Positions 43,149 through 51,521 of a stretch of 64,000 nucleotides of DNA are shown here, piece by piece (position 1 is the first letter of the stretch; every line of letters starts with the position of its first letter). Source of the stretch: an uncultured Oscillospiraceae bacterium (lineage in GTDB: Bacteria; Bacillota; Clostridia; Oscillospirales; Oscillospiraceae); NCBI GenBank assembly GCA_934590355.1, contig CAKTOX010000003.1:1-64000 (forward strand), written 5' to 3'. A program made the position numbers and the translations under genes. The notes below the pieces were generated by a model. The model made no database searches. It saw nothing but the letters and a program-made list of their open reading frames with translations, and was not told where the DNA came from.

Positions 43149-43595
43149 TTATATTATCGGCTCCTTTTCGATAAGGCTATTGTAACAAAGATAATTTTTG
43201 AGAAACAGAACACCCGCCAGGGCCAGTGCGCAGCCGAGACCGGAATAGAAGAATGCGATAAACCCGTCGGGGAAAACACCCGCAGCTCTGAGTCCGATAC
43301 CGCTGCTCATCATGCAGGCCATGATGATATACGCCTTGAGGTCGAAAAAATGCCAAAACGGACGGTGGTTTTCGTAGCCCATAATTCTTTTGGTGTGTTT
43401 TTTGCTCATTTTGTAAAACATTGAGCCGAACATGGAAAACACGATAAGCGACAGAATGTAGAAGTACCACATTTTGTCGATGACCTTGTATGACATAACG
43501 CCCAGTCTTGCAACGTTAAACCCCGCTGTCATCCAAACGATACTCGCAATAAGTAAAAGAGTTCTCTTTTTGACACAAAATTTTTTCTTCATCAT
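43149..43595 (-). CDS. hypothetical four-helix membrane protein
   Basis: 148 aa, basic N-terminus (MMKKKFCVKKR) then four hydrophobic segments at about 14-33, 42-62, 88-108 and 113-132. Sequence features include HRPFWHFFDLKAYIIMACMM. No family recognised. It starts one base after the MarR gene stop, with GGAG just upstream, so the pair is one operon and the protein is probably the regulated effector, perhaps a small efflux or sensor protein. A gap of about 120 bases with no visible gene separates its stop from the AGCS terminator. Confidence 0.75.
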   Translation of the reverse strand: MMKKKFCVKKRTLLLIASIVWMTAGFNVARLGVMSYKVIDKMWYFYILSLIVFSMFGSMFYKMSKKHTKRIMGYENHRPFWHFFDLKAYIIMACMMSSGIGLRAAGVFPDGFIAFFYSGLGCALALAGVLFLKNYLCYNSLIEKEPII

Positions 43596-43596
43596 C

Positions 43597-44031
43597 TCAC
43601 TCCGTGTGATTTTTTAAGTATTCGTCCGCATTGCTGCATATTTTGGCGAAAACCGCCTTGCAGATACGCCGTTCTTCGCCGCTAACGCCGTGCAGCACGG
43701 ATTTGGCGAATTCCTTTTGAGCGCTGATGCCGCCTTCTATGATGGGATCTGCGGCGCTCAAAACGGCGATTTCTATGTGCTTTTTATTATCGGCGCTTTG
43801 CATACGCTTGATAAGCCCTTTGTTTTCCAGCTCTTTCAGAGAGGCGGAAACGTGCGACTTTGCCGATTTTCGCACCTTGACTATATCTGCGGCTGTGTTG
43901 AGCAGCGGGTTGTTGTGCAGAAACATGAGAATGTCATATTCCATCTGCGTCAAGCCGTATTGCTCGCAAACGCTTCTCGTCAGAAGCTCGTAGCAGCTTG
44001 TGATCGTTTTGTGCTGATCCCAGAAAAACAT
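43597..44031 (-). CDS. MarR family transcriptional regulator
   Basis: 144 aa. ATG at 44031 (MFFWDQHK) is required because the promoter and operator lie between it and the longer frame start, and GGGAG precedes it. The winged helix is present: LTQMEYDILMFLHNNPLLNT, ADIVKVRKSAKSHVSASLKELENKG, and the wing SADNKKHIEIAVL. It is a dimeric repressor, probably of its own gene and the downstream membrane protein. The inducer is unknown. Confidence 0.9.
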   Translation of the reverse strand: MFFWDQHKTITSCYELLTRSVCEQYGLTQMEYDILMFLHNNPLLNTAADIVKVRKSAKSHVSASLKELENKGLIKRMQSADNKKHIEIAVLSAADPIIEGGISAQKEFAKSVLHGVSGEERRICKAVFAKICSNADEYLKNHTE

Positions 44032-44049
44032 ATCATCGCTCCCGGTTAA

Positions 44050-44097
44050 TGTTCTATTTCGAACAGTCATTATAGGGCGTCGAATTTGATTTGTCAA
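44050..44097 (-). promoter_or_regulatory. consensus promoter with palindromic MarR operator
   Basis: Minus strand: TTGACA (44092-44097), a 17-base spacer and TATAAT (44069-44074), an exact consensus promoter. The dyad TGTTC-TATTTC-GAACA (44050-44065) covers about +1 to +14, just before the MarR ribosome site. Confidence 0.85.
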
Positions 44098-44109
44098 GCA
44101 CAAAATATA

Positions 44110-44144
44110 AAAATCGGTACACGCTGTGCCTGAGCGTGTACCGA
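44110..44144 (-). terminator. terminator after the GntR gene
   Basis: TCGGTACACGC, 9-base loop, GCGTGTACCGA, an 11-bp perfect stem followed by TTTTTA on the minus strand. Confidence 0.85.
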
Positions 44145-44158
44145 GAGTGTTTTGACGT

Positions 44159-44902
44159 TTATTTTTTGCCTGCCTTGGGTTTTCTCACGCCGGAGAAGGG
44201 GTCGGAGCCGCCGCCGGAGAACATCGTAAAGTTAAGGCTTGACTTCACATGGTCGGCCATTGCCTGCTTTGCAAGGTCGGGAATGTGCATTTTAATTGCC
44301 TCGACGACTGCGACATGGTTGTATATGACGCTCGGGGACCAGGGGTTATCCTCCGCGCTGCTGATGAATTTTATCATCGAGGACTGGTACATCGTCAAAT
44401 TCGGCCTGAGCATTTTGTAGCACTTTTGAATGTACTTGTTGCCGCAGGACTCAACGACGAGCTCGTGGAAGGGCATATCGGTCGCTATCATGCCGTCGTA
44501 ATCCTTGCGGATGACGCAGTCGGCAAATGCAACTGCAAGCCTGTCGAGCTCCTTGACGGTCGCGGCATCCGCACGCTCCGTGCACAGTGCAGCGGCCTCA
44601 CATTCGATGGCGGTGCGCACGTCGTACAGATCGATCATGTCTCTCAGGCTGAGGTCAATGACGAAAAATCCGCTCGTTTCGGGCTTGGAAACAACGAAGC
44701 CCTTTTCGCACAGATTCATGATGGCCTCGGCAACGGGGGTGCGTGAGATGCCGAGTGCGGAAGCGATGCTGTTGACGTTGAGCTTTGTTCCTGGTGCGAT
44801 GGACAGAGAAACTATTTCATCATAAAGCATCTGCGAAACGATGTCGCGCAGCTTGGCGTTGGGATTTGCGTCGAGGTAAACTTGGAACTGATCGCGTTTC
44901 AT
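44159..44902 (-). CDS. GntR family regulator, FadR subfamily (FCD domain)
   Basis: 247 aa. ATG at 44902 (MKRDQFQVY) has GGGAAG upstream; other in-frame starts lack sites. The GntR HTH is present: LRDIVSQMLYDEIVSLSIAPGT, LNVNSIASALGISRTPVAEAI. The FCD domain is all-helical with metal-site residues in DVRTAIECEA, DMPFHELVVESCGN and NHVAVVEAIK (His), the Asp/His set typical of FadR-type carboxylate sensors. Likely effector: an organic acid. No divergent partner; the target could be nfnAB or the catabolic island. Confidence 0.9.
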   Translation of the reverse strand: MKRDQFQVYLDANPNAKLRDIVSQMLYDEIVSLSIAPGTKLNVNSIASALGISRTPVAEAIMNLCEKGFVVSKPETSGFFVIDLSLRDMIDLYDVRTAIECEAAALCTERADAATVKELDRLAVAFADCVIRKDYDGMIATDMPFHELVVESCGNKYIQKCYKMLRPNLTMYQSSMIKFISSAEDNPWSPSVIYNHVAVVEAIKMHIPDLAKQAMADHVKSSLNFTMFSGGGSDPFSGVRKPKAGKK

Positions 44903-45102
44903 ATAACTTCCCATCCTTCCGTTTTGAAATAAAAGCAAAAACTCGGTGCAAAAACCGAAAGTGAGTCTAAATCTAAAACTTATTTTACGGCAGATGTATA
45001 TAAAATGCAATACCTTAAATGCAAAATCAGCAAAATAATTAAATAGTTTGTAAATTCACAAGCATATTTCTATATAAAATAGACGCTTTGTCTGTACAGC
45101 GG

Positions 45103-45141
45103 AAAAAAACGAGCTCCGGTGTGTTTGCACCGAAGCTCGTT
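45103..45141 (-). terminator. terminator after nfnB
   Basis: ACGAGCT-x-CGGTG, loop, CACCG-x-AGCTCGT followed by seven T residues on the minus strand. Confidence 0.9.
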
Positions 45142-45153
45142 TAGTGATTTAAA

Positions 45154-46545
45154 TTACTTTTTGCTCTTTATGTACTCGTCAATGCTCTTTGCGCCGGTCT
45201 TGCCTGCGCCCATTGCGAGGATAACGGTAGCCGCGCCCGTGACAGCGTCGCCGCCTGCGAAAACGCCCTCGCGAGCGGTCGCACCGCCCTCGTCTGCCTC
45301 GATGCCGCCCTTGCGGGTGAAGGTCAGACCCTTGGTGGTGTTGCGGATAAGCGGGTTGGGGCTGGTGCCGATGGCGATGATGACGGTGTCAACGTCGAGG
45401 ATCCAGTTCGAGCCCTCAACGGGAACGGGCTTGCGGCGGCCCTTTTCGTCGGGCTCGCCGAGCTCCTGCTTCTGAAGCTCAATGCCGGTGACATGGCCGT
45501 CCTCACCTGCGTGAATGGCAACGGGGTTATTCAGAAGTCTGAACTCGATGCCCTCGGATTCTGCGTGCTCGACTTCTTCCTTACGGGCGGGCAGCTCGTC
45601 CTTGCCGCGGCGGTAGGCGATGTAAACGTGCTCTGCGCCCAGACGCTTGGAAACGCGGGCCGCGTCCATTGCGACGTTGCCTGCGCCGACGACGCAGACG
45701 TTGTGGAAATGCTTGATGGGCGTATCGTAATCATCGCGGTAAGCCTTCATGAGGTTTACACGGGTGAGCAGCTCGTTTGCGGAGTAAACGCCGAGCAGAT
45801 TCTCGCCGGGGATGTGCAGGAACTGGGGCAGACCTGCGCCGGAGCCGATGAACACTGCCTCGAAGCCGTCCTCGAACAGCTCGTCAACGGTCTCGGATTT
45901 GCCGATGATGGCGTTGTTTATGATCTTAACGCCCATGGCCTTGAGGTTGTCGATCTCGGCGGCAACGATCTCCTTGGGCAGACGGAACTGAGGAATACCG
46001 TAAACCAGAACGCCGCCGGACTTGTGGAATGCCTCGAAGATGGTGACGTCGTAGCCAAGCTTGCGAAGGTCGCCTGCGCAGGTAAGGCTAGCAGGGCCGG
46101 AGCCGACGATAGCAATACGGTGACCGTTATTTTCGGGGACCTTGACCTCGTCCTTGACTTCCTTATTCATGTGATAGTCGGCAACAAAGCGCTCAAGACG
46201 GCCGATGCCGACGCTCTCGCCCTTGATACCGCGCACGCACTTGCTCTCGCACTGCTTTTCCTGCGGGCAGACGCGGCCGCAGACTGCGGGCAGGGAGTTG
46301 GTGGAGGTGATTATCTCATATGCGGCGTCAAAATCGCCCTCTGCGACCTTGGCGATGAATTCAGGGATGCGAACCGAAACGGGGCAGCCGCTGCGGCAGG
46401 GCATATTGTGGCAGTTGAGGCAGCGCTTAGCCTCGTCCATTGCCATCTCGGGAGTATATCCGAGTGCGACCTCGTCGAAATTGCCGGCGCGGACTACGGG
46501 ATCCTGCTCGGGCATCGGGTTTTTGTCCATTCTCATATTAGCCAT
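45154..46545 (-). CDS. nfnB: NfnB/GltA-like NADPH oxidoreductase large subunit
   Basis: 463 aa. The N-terminal Fe-S part has CLNCHNMPCRSGCPV and PAVCGRVCPQEKQCESKC. The FAD and NADP domains are IAIVGSGPASLTCAGDL and VCVVGAGNVAMDAARV. Alone this matches glutamate synthase small chain, but it is paired with the gene upstream as in NfnAB. NfnAB bifurcates electrons: NADPH reduces NAD and ferredoxin, or the reverse. It overlaps nfnA by 8 bases, with GGAGG before ATG. It would supply NADPH or ferredoxin to local reductases. Confidence 0.9.
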   Translation of the reverse strand: MANMRMDKNPMPEQDPVVRAGNFDEVALGYTPEMAMDEAKRCLNCHNMPCRSGCPVSVRIPEFIAKVAEGDFDAAYEIITSTNSLPAVCGRVCPQEKQCESKCVRGIKGESVGIGRLERFVADYHMNKEVKDEVKVPENNGHRIAIVGSGPASLTCAGDLRKLGYDVTIFEAFHKSGGVLVYGIPQFRLPKEIVAAEIDNLKAMGVKIINNAIIGKSETVDELFEDGFEAVFIGSGAGLPQFLHIPGENLLGVYSANELLTRVNLMKAYRDDYDTPIKHFHNVCVVGAGNVAMDAARVSKRLGAEHVYIAYRRGKDELPARKEEVEHAESEGIEFRLLNNPVAIHAGEDGHVTGIELQKQELGEPDEKGRRKPVPVEGSNWILDVDTVIIAIGTSPNPLIRNTTKGLTFTRKGGIEADEGGATAREGVFAGGDAVTGAATVILAMGAGKTGAKSIDEYIKSKK

Positions 46546-47404
46546 TACGCTTACCTCCGGTCATTTTGCAGATATGCTTTGCAGCCTCGTCCTGCTCCTC
46601 TTTGTAGAAAGCGGCGCGCTTTATAAGAGAATCGAAATCGACCTCATGTGCGTCAAAGTCGGGGCCGTCAACGCAGGCAAACTTCGTCTCGCCGCCGACG
46701 ATAACGCGGCAGCCGCCGCACATACCTGTGCCGTCGACCATGATCGGGTCGAGGGAGATGATGGTCTTGATGCCGTAGGGGCGGGTAACGTCGGCGAGGA
46801 ACTTCATCATGATGTCGGGGCCGATGGCGATGACGCGGTCAAACTGGGGCTTGCCCTCGTTGATGTTGGCGTCGATCTCCTGCTGGAGATACTGGGTGGT
46901 GAAGCCCTTCTCGCCGTAGGTGCCGTCGTCGGTGCACATGATGAGCTTATCGGAAGCGGCCTTGAGCTCGTCCTTGAGGATGACGATGTCTGCGCTTCTG
47001 AAACCGGCGATAAACGTAACGTCTATGCCCTTCTCGTGCATTTCCTTGGCGATGGGGTAGGCGATTGCGCAGCCGACGCCGCCGCCGACAACACAGACCT
47101 TCTTCAGACCGTCCATCTCGGTTGCCTTGCCGAGAGGACCCACGAAGTCGGTGATGTAGTCGCCTTCCTCGACGGTGTGCAGCATCTTGGTGGTGCGTCC
47201 GGCAGCCTGAACCATAACGGTGACGGTGCCTTTTTCGCGGTCGTAGCCTGCTACGGAAACAGGAGTGCGCTCTCCCTGCTCATCAAGACGGAAGATGACG
47301 AACTGACCTGCCTGCGCGTGTCTTGCGACCAGCGGAGCCTCGATCTCGAACAGGCAAATGGTTTTTGCATCGTTCAGAAATCTCTTTTGTACGACTTTAA
47401 ACAT
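46538..47404 (-). CDS. nfnA: NfnA, ferredoxin-NADP reductase-like subunit of transhydrogenase
   Basis: 288 aa. ATG at 47404 follows AGAGG; upstream starts lack sites. An FAD-binding beta barrel (GERTPVSVAGYD), an NAD(H) domain (CVVGGGVGCAIAYPIAKEM) and a C-terminal 2Fe-2S site (GTGMCGGCRV with a later Cys in KFACVDGPDFD) match the PyrK/SudB/NfnA group. It binds NAD(H) in the bifurcating complex with NfnB. It is the first gene of a two-gene operon with a near-consensus promoter. Confidence 0.9.
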   Translation of the reverse strand: MFKVVQKRFLNDAKTICLFEIEAPLVARHAQAGQFVIFRLDEQGERTPVSVAGYDREKGTVTVMVQAAGRTTKMLHTVEEGDYITDFVGPLGKATEMDGLKKVCVVGGGVGCAIAYPIAKEMHEKGIDVTFIAGFRSADIVILKDELKAASDKLIMCTDDGTYGEKGFTTQYLQQEIDANINEGKPQFDRVIAIGPDIMMKFLADVTRPYGIKTIISLDPIMVDGTGMCGGCRVIVGGETKFACVDGPDFDAHEVDFDSLIKRAAFYKEEQDEAAKHICKMTGGKRNG

Positions 47405-47459
47405 CTCAATACCTCTTATCATTATAAAATTATTGTTCAAGCCATTAGTTACGATTTTC

Positions 47460-47488
47460 ATTCTAATTCAATTGCTTTTGATTGTCAA
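47460..47488 (-). promoter_or_regulatory. nfnAB promoter
   Basis: Minus strand: TTGACA (47483-47488), a 17-base spacer and TAGAAT (47460-47465), giving a leader of about 50 bases. Confidence 0.8.
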
Positions 47489-47672
47489 CAGACGAAATTT
47501 GAGCAAAACCGGAAAAGTGTTGATATTACAATGCTTTTCGAGGATTTGTGATTATATTTTAACTAAGAAATGCACAAAAATATGCTCCGTTGCGGCACAT
47601 GAGAGCCCATGTCTTGAACGGTGGCGGCTTTTGCTGTATAATTTCGTGGTAATGATAAAGGCGGTGGCTTTA

Positions 47673-48641
47673 ATGTCGGTAACAAAATGCGGCTTCGGCG
47701 CATATGAAATGTACGTTATAAAAAACAAAAACGGTGCCCATGTGAGCGTGCTCACCCTCGGCGCCGCGATTCAGAGCATCGTCGTGCCGGACAGGAACGG
47801 AGCCATGCGCGACGTCGTGCTCGGCTACGATACGCCGCAGGAATATCTTATAAATGACGGCTACTTCGGCGCCTTTGTCGGGCGCTACGCAAACCGCATA
47901 TCCGGCGCGTCGTTCACTCTCGGCGGGAAAAAATACGCCGTGAGCGCAAACGAGGGCAGAAACACTCTGCACGGCGGCGTCGGTCTGAGTAAGCGCAGAT
48001 TTGCCCTTGCCGGCGAGAGCGAAAGCTCCGTGACGCTGACCGTGAGCGACCCCGACGGCGGAGACGGATTTCCCGGGAATTTAAACATCGAGGTGAAATA
48101 CGAATTGTCCGACGATAACGAGCTTGTGATCTCATACACAGCCGTGAGCGACGCCGACACACCGCTCAGCCTAACGAACCATAGCTATTTTAATCTCTCC
48201 GGTGCAGGCGACATACTCGATCATGAGCTCATGATAAATTCGCGCTCGTACCTTCCTGTGGATTCCGAGCTTATCCCGACAGGCGAAATTCGCCTCGTTT
48301 CGGGCACTGAATTTGATTTTCTGAGCCCAAGACCTATTGCGCAGGGCTTTTATGACCACTGCTTCATCCGATCCGGCACACCGTGCGCGCAGCTTTATTC
48401 GAGGGAAAGCGGCATAAAAATGACCGTTTTCACAGACCTTCCCGCCGTGCAGCTATACGTCGGCAGCGGTATTTCACCGCGGCTCGGCAAGGGAGGCGCA
48501 AGCTACGGCAAAAATTCCGCACTGTGCCTTGAAACGCAGTTTTACCCCGACAGCCCCAATCACCCCGAGTTTCCGAGCACCATACTCCGTGCGGGCGAGC
48601 TGTTCCGCTCAAAAACATCGTATAAATTCGAAACAGAATGA
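47673..48641 (+). CDS. galM: aldose 1-epimerase (galactose mutarotase)
   Basis: 322 aa. ATG at 47673 gives the usual family length; the 105-codon upstream extension overlaps the nfnA promoter and is not protein-like. Active-site features are present: YANRISGASFTLGGKKY, NTLHGGVGLSKRR, the catalytic His in SLTNHSYFNLSG and the catalytic Glu in CLETQFYPDSPNHPEFP. It interconverts alpha and beta galactose or glucose in the cytoplasm, fitting the alpha-galactosidase elsewhere in the window. Single gene. Confidence 0.93.
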   Translation: MSVTKCGFGAYEMYVIKNKNGAHVSVLTLGAAIQSIVVPDRNGAMRDVVLGYDTPQEYLINDGYFGAFVGRYANRISGASFTLGGKKYAVSANEGRNTLHGGVGLSKRRFALAGESESSVTLTVSDPDGGDGFPGNLNIEVKYELSDDNELVISYTAVSDADTPLSLTNHSYFNLSGAGDILDHELMINSRSYLPVDSELIPTGEIRLVSGTEFDFLSPRPIAQGFYDHCFIRSGTPCAQLYSRESGIKMTVFTDLPAVQLYVGSGISPRLGKGGASYGKNSALCLETQFYPDSPNHPEFPSTILRAGELFRSKTSYKFETE

Positions 48642-48667
48642 AAAAAGCACCCTCTGGGTGCTTTTTT
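48641..48667. terminator. bidirectional terminator between galM and the TlpA-like gene
   Basis: AAAAAAGCACCC-TCT-GGGTGCTTTTTT, a perfect stem overlapping the galM stop codon. Confidence 0.92.
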
Positions 48668-48685
48668 CATGTTCGGTTATTGTTT

Positions 48686-49645
48686 TCAGCTTGCGAGAGC
48701 CTGTGCGATAAGATCCTGAAGCATTTTTGCCTGCTCGGGAGCGGTAATTGCGCCGACAATGGGGGAGCCTACGATATTGCCGTTTTTGTCAACGACGTAG
48801 GTGGTGGGGTAGGAGTACAGACCGGAGGTGAATTTGCCTGCGTCGGAGTTGCCGTCGAACCAAATGTTTTTATAGGTGACGCCCTTCTTGGCGAGGAGGT
48901 CCTTTGCCTCGGTTATCGCGGCCTTGTCGCCGTCGATGGTAAAGGAGTTGATGCCTATGACTGCGCCGCCCTTTGCGGCAAGGTCCTTATTGAGCGCTTC
49001 AAGACTCTCAAGCTCTTCTACGCAGGGCTTGCAGGTGGTGAACCAGAAGTTAACGACTGTCACGGAGTTGCCGGAGAAGAGCTCACTGCTCTTAACGTCG
49101 TTGCCGTCAAGATCCTTGCCGTTGAAGCTCGGGAACTTGGTCAGCTCGCTGCTGCTGCCGGCGGGCATGCCTGCCTCGCCTGCGCCGACGCTGTCGCCGT
49201 TGCCGGGAGTGCTGCCGCAGCCGGGGTATTTCTGCTCGAGAATGGTGAGCTTGCCTTCGATCTCCTTGATCTGCTCCGCGCCGGCCTTGAGTGTCTTGAG
49301 CTCATCCGCGGTGAAGTTATCCTTTGCGCCTTCAATGGTCTTGAGCAGGAACTCGCCGTAGTTGGTGCCGTCCTCTATCATGGGGCTGTTCTTGTCGCCT
49401 GCCATGAATACCTTCTCCCAAAGTGCGGAGTTGCTTGCGAGAATGTCGTTTTCCTTCTGCATGAGCTGGGAATAGAGCTTTGCAGCTTCGTCTGCGGTTT
49501 TGGGCTCGCTTGCGAGAAGCGTCGCAATGTCGCCGCCGGAAGCATTGTCCTTGTTGTCCTTACCTGTCGAGCACGCCGCGAGAGCGAAAACGAGCACCAG
49601 AATCAAAACAATGCTCAGAACTCTTGATAATTTTGTCATTTTCAT
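48686..49645 (-). CDS. TlpA-like thioredoxin-fold lipoprotein
   Basis: 319 aa. ATG at 49645 lies 7 bases after GGAGG. The lipobox is ALAAC with Cys25. Residues about 30-150 form a helical, Lys/Glu-rich region of unknown role that includes a KYPGCGSTPGNG segment. The C-terminal half is a redoxin domain: FPSFNGKDLDGNDVKSSEL, VVNFWFTTCKPCVEEL with the active CxxC, and cis-Pro in YSYPTTYVVDKNG. It acts outside the membrane as a thiol-disulfide oxidoreductase. Its ribosome site lies inside the end of the upstream polyferredoxin gene, so the two are coupled and probably pass electrons. Confidence 0.9.
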   Translation of the reverse strand: MKMTKLSRVLSIVLILVLVFALAACSTGKDNKDNASGGDIATLLASEPKTADEAAKLYSQLMQKENDILASNSALWEKVFMAGDKNSPMIEDGTNYGEFLLKTIEGAKDNFTADELKTLKAGAEQIKEIEGKLTILEQKYPGCGSTPGNGDSVGAGEAGMPAGSSSELTKFPSFNGKDLDGNDVKSSELFSGNSVTVVNFWFTTCKPCVEELESLEALNKDLAAKGGAVIGINSFTIDGDKAAITEAKDLLAKKGVTYKNIWFDGNSDAGKFTSGLYSYPTTYVVDKNGNIVGSPIVGAITAPEQAKMLQDLIAQALAS

Positions 49646-49647
49646 GA

Positions 49648-50571
49648 TCATTCCTCCGTTTTCTTATTGTTATTGTTGTTATTATCTTTTCTGCCTGTCA
49701 AGCCGAAGCCGTAGCTGAAGCGTAGAGCCTCGGTGGGGCAGGAGCTTATGCACTTGCCGCAGCGGATACATTCGCTGCTGTTCGGGTTTTTGAGTATCTC
49801 CACGTCCATCTTGCAGACTCTTGTGCATTTTCCGCAGGAGACGCACTTGTGTCCGTCGACCTTTATGCCGAGCAGAGATACCTTGTTCATCAGTCCGTAA
49901 AACGCGCCGAGCGGGCATATCCATTTGCAGAACGGACGGAAGAACAGGATGCTCAGGACAACTACAACGATGAGAATAATGAGCTTTCTCGTAAACAACG
50001 TGCCGAGCGCGGCACGTATGCCCTCGTTAACTGCGGACAGGGGAATAGCCCCCTCAAGCACGCCCTGCGGGCATATGTACTTGCAGAAATACGGGTCGCC
50101 CATACCTACGTCGTTGACAACGAGCGCGGGCAGCAGAACCACCGTCAGCAGCAGTATAACATATTTGAGATATGTGAGCGGCTTGAGCTTTTTCGTAGAC
50201 AGCTTTTTCGTCGGTATCTTATGCAGCAGCTCCTGAAGCCAGCCGAACGGGCAGAGAAAACCGCAGATAAATCTTCCGAGCAGCACGCCCAGCAGGATCA
50301 AAAAGCCGGTGATATAATATGAAAAACCGAACTTTGACGAGCCTACGACCGCCTGAAACGAGCCGATCGGGCACGCACCCGAGGCGGCGGGGCAGGAATA
50401 GCAGTTAAGCCCCGGCACACAGACTGCCTTGCCGCCGCCCTGATATATGCCGCCCTTTAAGAAATTCGGCAGATGTATATTCGTCAGCAGCGTTGCCAGC
50501 GCCTGTATCCAACCGCGAAAACGGCTCAAAAGCTGTGAGACGCTATTTTTCCTTTTATCCAATTCCGACAC
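49648..50571 (-). CDS. 4Fe-4S polyferredoxin membrane protein (NapH/CcdA-partner-like)
   Basis: 307 aa, GTG start overlapping the CXXC peptide gene by 17 bases. About five membrane helices. Cysteine motifs are CYSCPAASGACPIG, GFLCPFGW, CKYICPQGV and CKWICPLGA, then two soluble ferredoxin motifs CVSCGKCTRVC and CIRCGKCISSCP. It ends in a low-complexity Asn/Lys tail. Such proteins move electrons across or along the membrane. Given the adjacent TlpA-like lipoprotein and CXXC peptide, I infer it supplies reductant to extracytoplasmic thiols. Confidence 0.9.
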   Translation of the reverse strand: MSELDKRKNSVSQLLSRFRGWIQALATLLTNIHLPNFLKGGIYQGGGKAVCVPGLNCYSCPAASGACPIGSFQAVVGSSKFGFSYYITGFLILLGVLLGRFICGFLCPFGWLQELLHKIPTKKLSTKKLKPLTYLKYVILLLTVVLLPALVVNDVGMGDPYFCKYICPQGVLEGAIPLSAVNEGIRAALGTLFTRKLIILIVVVVLSILFFRPFCKWICPLGAFYGLMNKVSLLGIKVDGHKCVSCGKCTRVCKMDVEILKNPNSSECIRCGKCISSCPTEALRFSYGFGLTGRKDNNNNNNKKTEE

Positions 50572-50698
50572 ACTCCAAGCACAGTCTTATTGCTTTGCTC
50601 AGCACGGAGTCCGCCTCGCCGCGCATTATTCCGAAGCACAGCATTGCCGCTCCCGCTATTAAAAACAGCACCTGAATAACGGCCTTTTTTGCCTTGAA
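50555..50698 (-). CDS. CD1871A family CXXC-motif membrane peptide
   Basis: 47 aa. TTG at 50698 is chosen: GGGAG lies 8 bases upstream and the size fits the family. There is one membrane helix (VIQVLFLIAGAAMLCFGI), then the conserved RGEADSVLSKAIRLCLECVGIG end with the CxxC (shown in part: CLECVGIG). The family is named from Clostridioides difficile CD1871A and occurs beside thioredoxin-like and ferredoxin genes; function unknown. It is the first gene of the redox operon and overlaps the next. Confidence 0.82.
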   Translation of the reverse strand, partial: FKAKKAVIQVLFLIAGAAMLCFGIMRGEADSVLSKAIRLCLECVGIG

Positions 50699-50846
50699 CA
50701 ATTTGACCACTCCCTTCGTCACGCCCTCATTATAGCGCACCGAGTGTAAAATCCTTGTTAAGAACAGAAATTTAACATAGATTTTATCAGTATATGTTAT
50801 AATACAATAAAATTACCGTTTAATAAATAGTATGGGGAGATTTTTT

Positions 50847-51521
50847 ATGCGAATTCTTGTTGTTGAAGACGAAAGAGCACTGTGCGACGCCGTTGTGCGC
50901 AGCCTCAAGCGCCTTGCTTACAGCGTTGATTGGTGCAATGACGGAAAAAGCGCGATGGAACTACTTGCAGTCGAGAGCTTTGACCTTGTCGTTCTTGATT
51001 TAAATCTTCCCGGCGAGGACGGCATGACGGTGCTCAGACAGCTCAGGAAAACCGATTTTGACACGAAGGTGCTTATCCTGTCCGCGCGCTGCGACGTTGC
51101 CGATAAGGTCGCAGGTTTGGACGCGGGCGCTAACGACTACCTGACAAAGCCGTTTCATTTGGACGAGCTTGCAGCGAGAATACGCAGCCTCACGCTCCGC
51201 CGCTTTACGCAAAACGACGTCGTCTTGACCTGTGCAGAGCTGTCGTTTAACACGAAAGAGCGCAAAGCGGAGGTCGGAGGGGAGGCACTGTCGCTGACCC
51301 GCAAGGAAACGGGGATACTCGAATACCTCATGCTCAATCAGAGTCGCCCCGTAAGTCAGGAGGAGCTTCTCGAGCACGTTTGGGACAGCAGCGTGGATAA
51401 TTTCAGCAACTCCATTCGCGTGCATATTTCCGCCCTCAGAAAAAAGCTGCGCACGGCGTTGGGCTATGACCCCATACATAATCGCATAGGCGAGGGCTAT
51501 GTGATGGAGGCGAAAAAATGA
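50847..51521 (+). CDS. OmpR/PhoB family response regulator
   Basis: 224 aa. ATG at 50847 (MRILVVEDERALC) follows GGGGAG. The receiver domain has phospho-acceptor Asp51 in LVVLDLNLPGEDG and Lys in NDYLTKPFHLDEL; the C-terminal winged helix has LTRKETGILEYLMLN and SNSIRVHISALRKKL. It overlaps the kinase gene by 4 bases. It is divergent from the redox operon, which is its most likely local target; the signal is unknown. Confidence 0.95.
   Translation: MRILVVEDERALCDAVVRSLKRLAYSVDWCNDGKSAMELLAVESFDLVVLDLNLPGEDGMTVLRQLRKTDFDTKVLILSARCDVADKVAGLDAGANDYLTKPFHLDELAARIRSLTLRRFTQNDVVLTCAELSFNTKERKAEVGGEALSLTRKETGILEYLMLNQSRPVSQEELLEHVWDSSVDNFSNSIRVHISALRKKLRTALGYDPIHNRIGEGYVMEAKK

Noticed and set aside
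47358..47672. N-terminal extension of the galM frame
   Set aside because: It covers the divergent nfnAB promoter, has no ribosome site and reads as non-protein sequence; the ATG at 47673 gives the normal family start.
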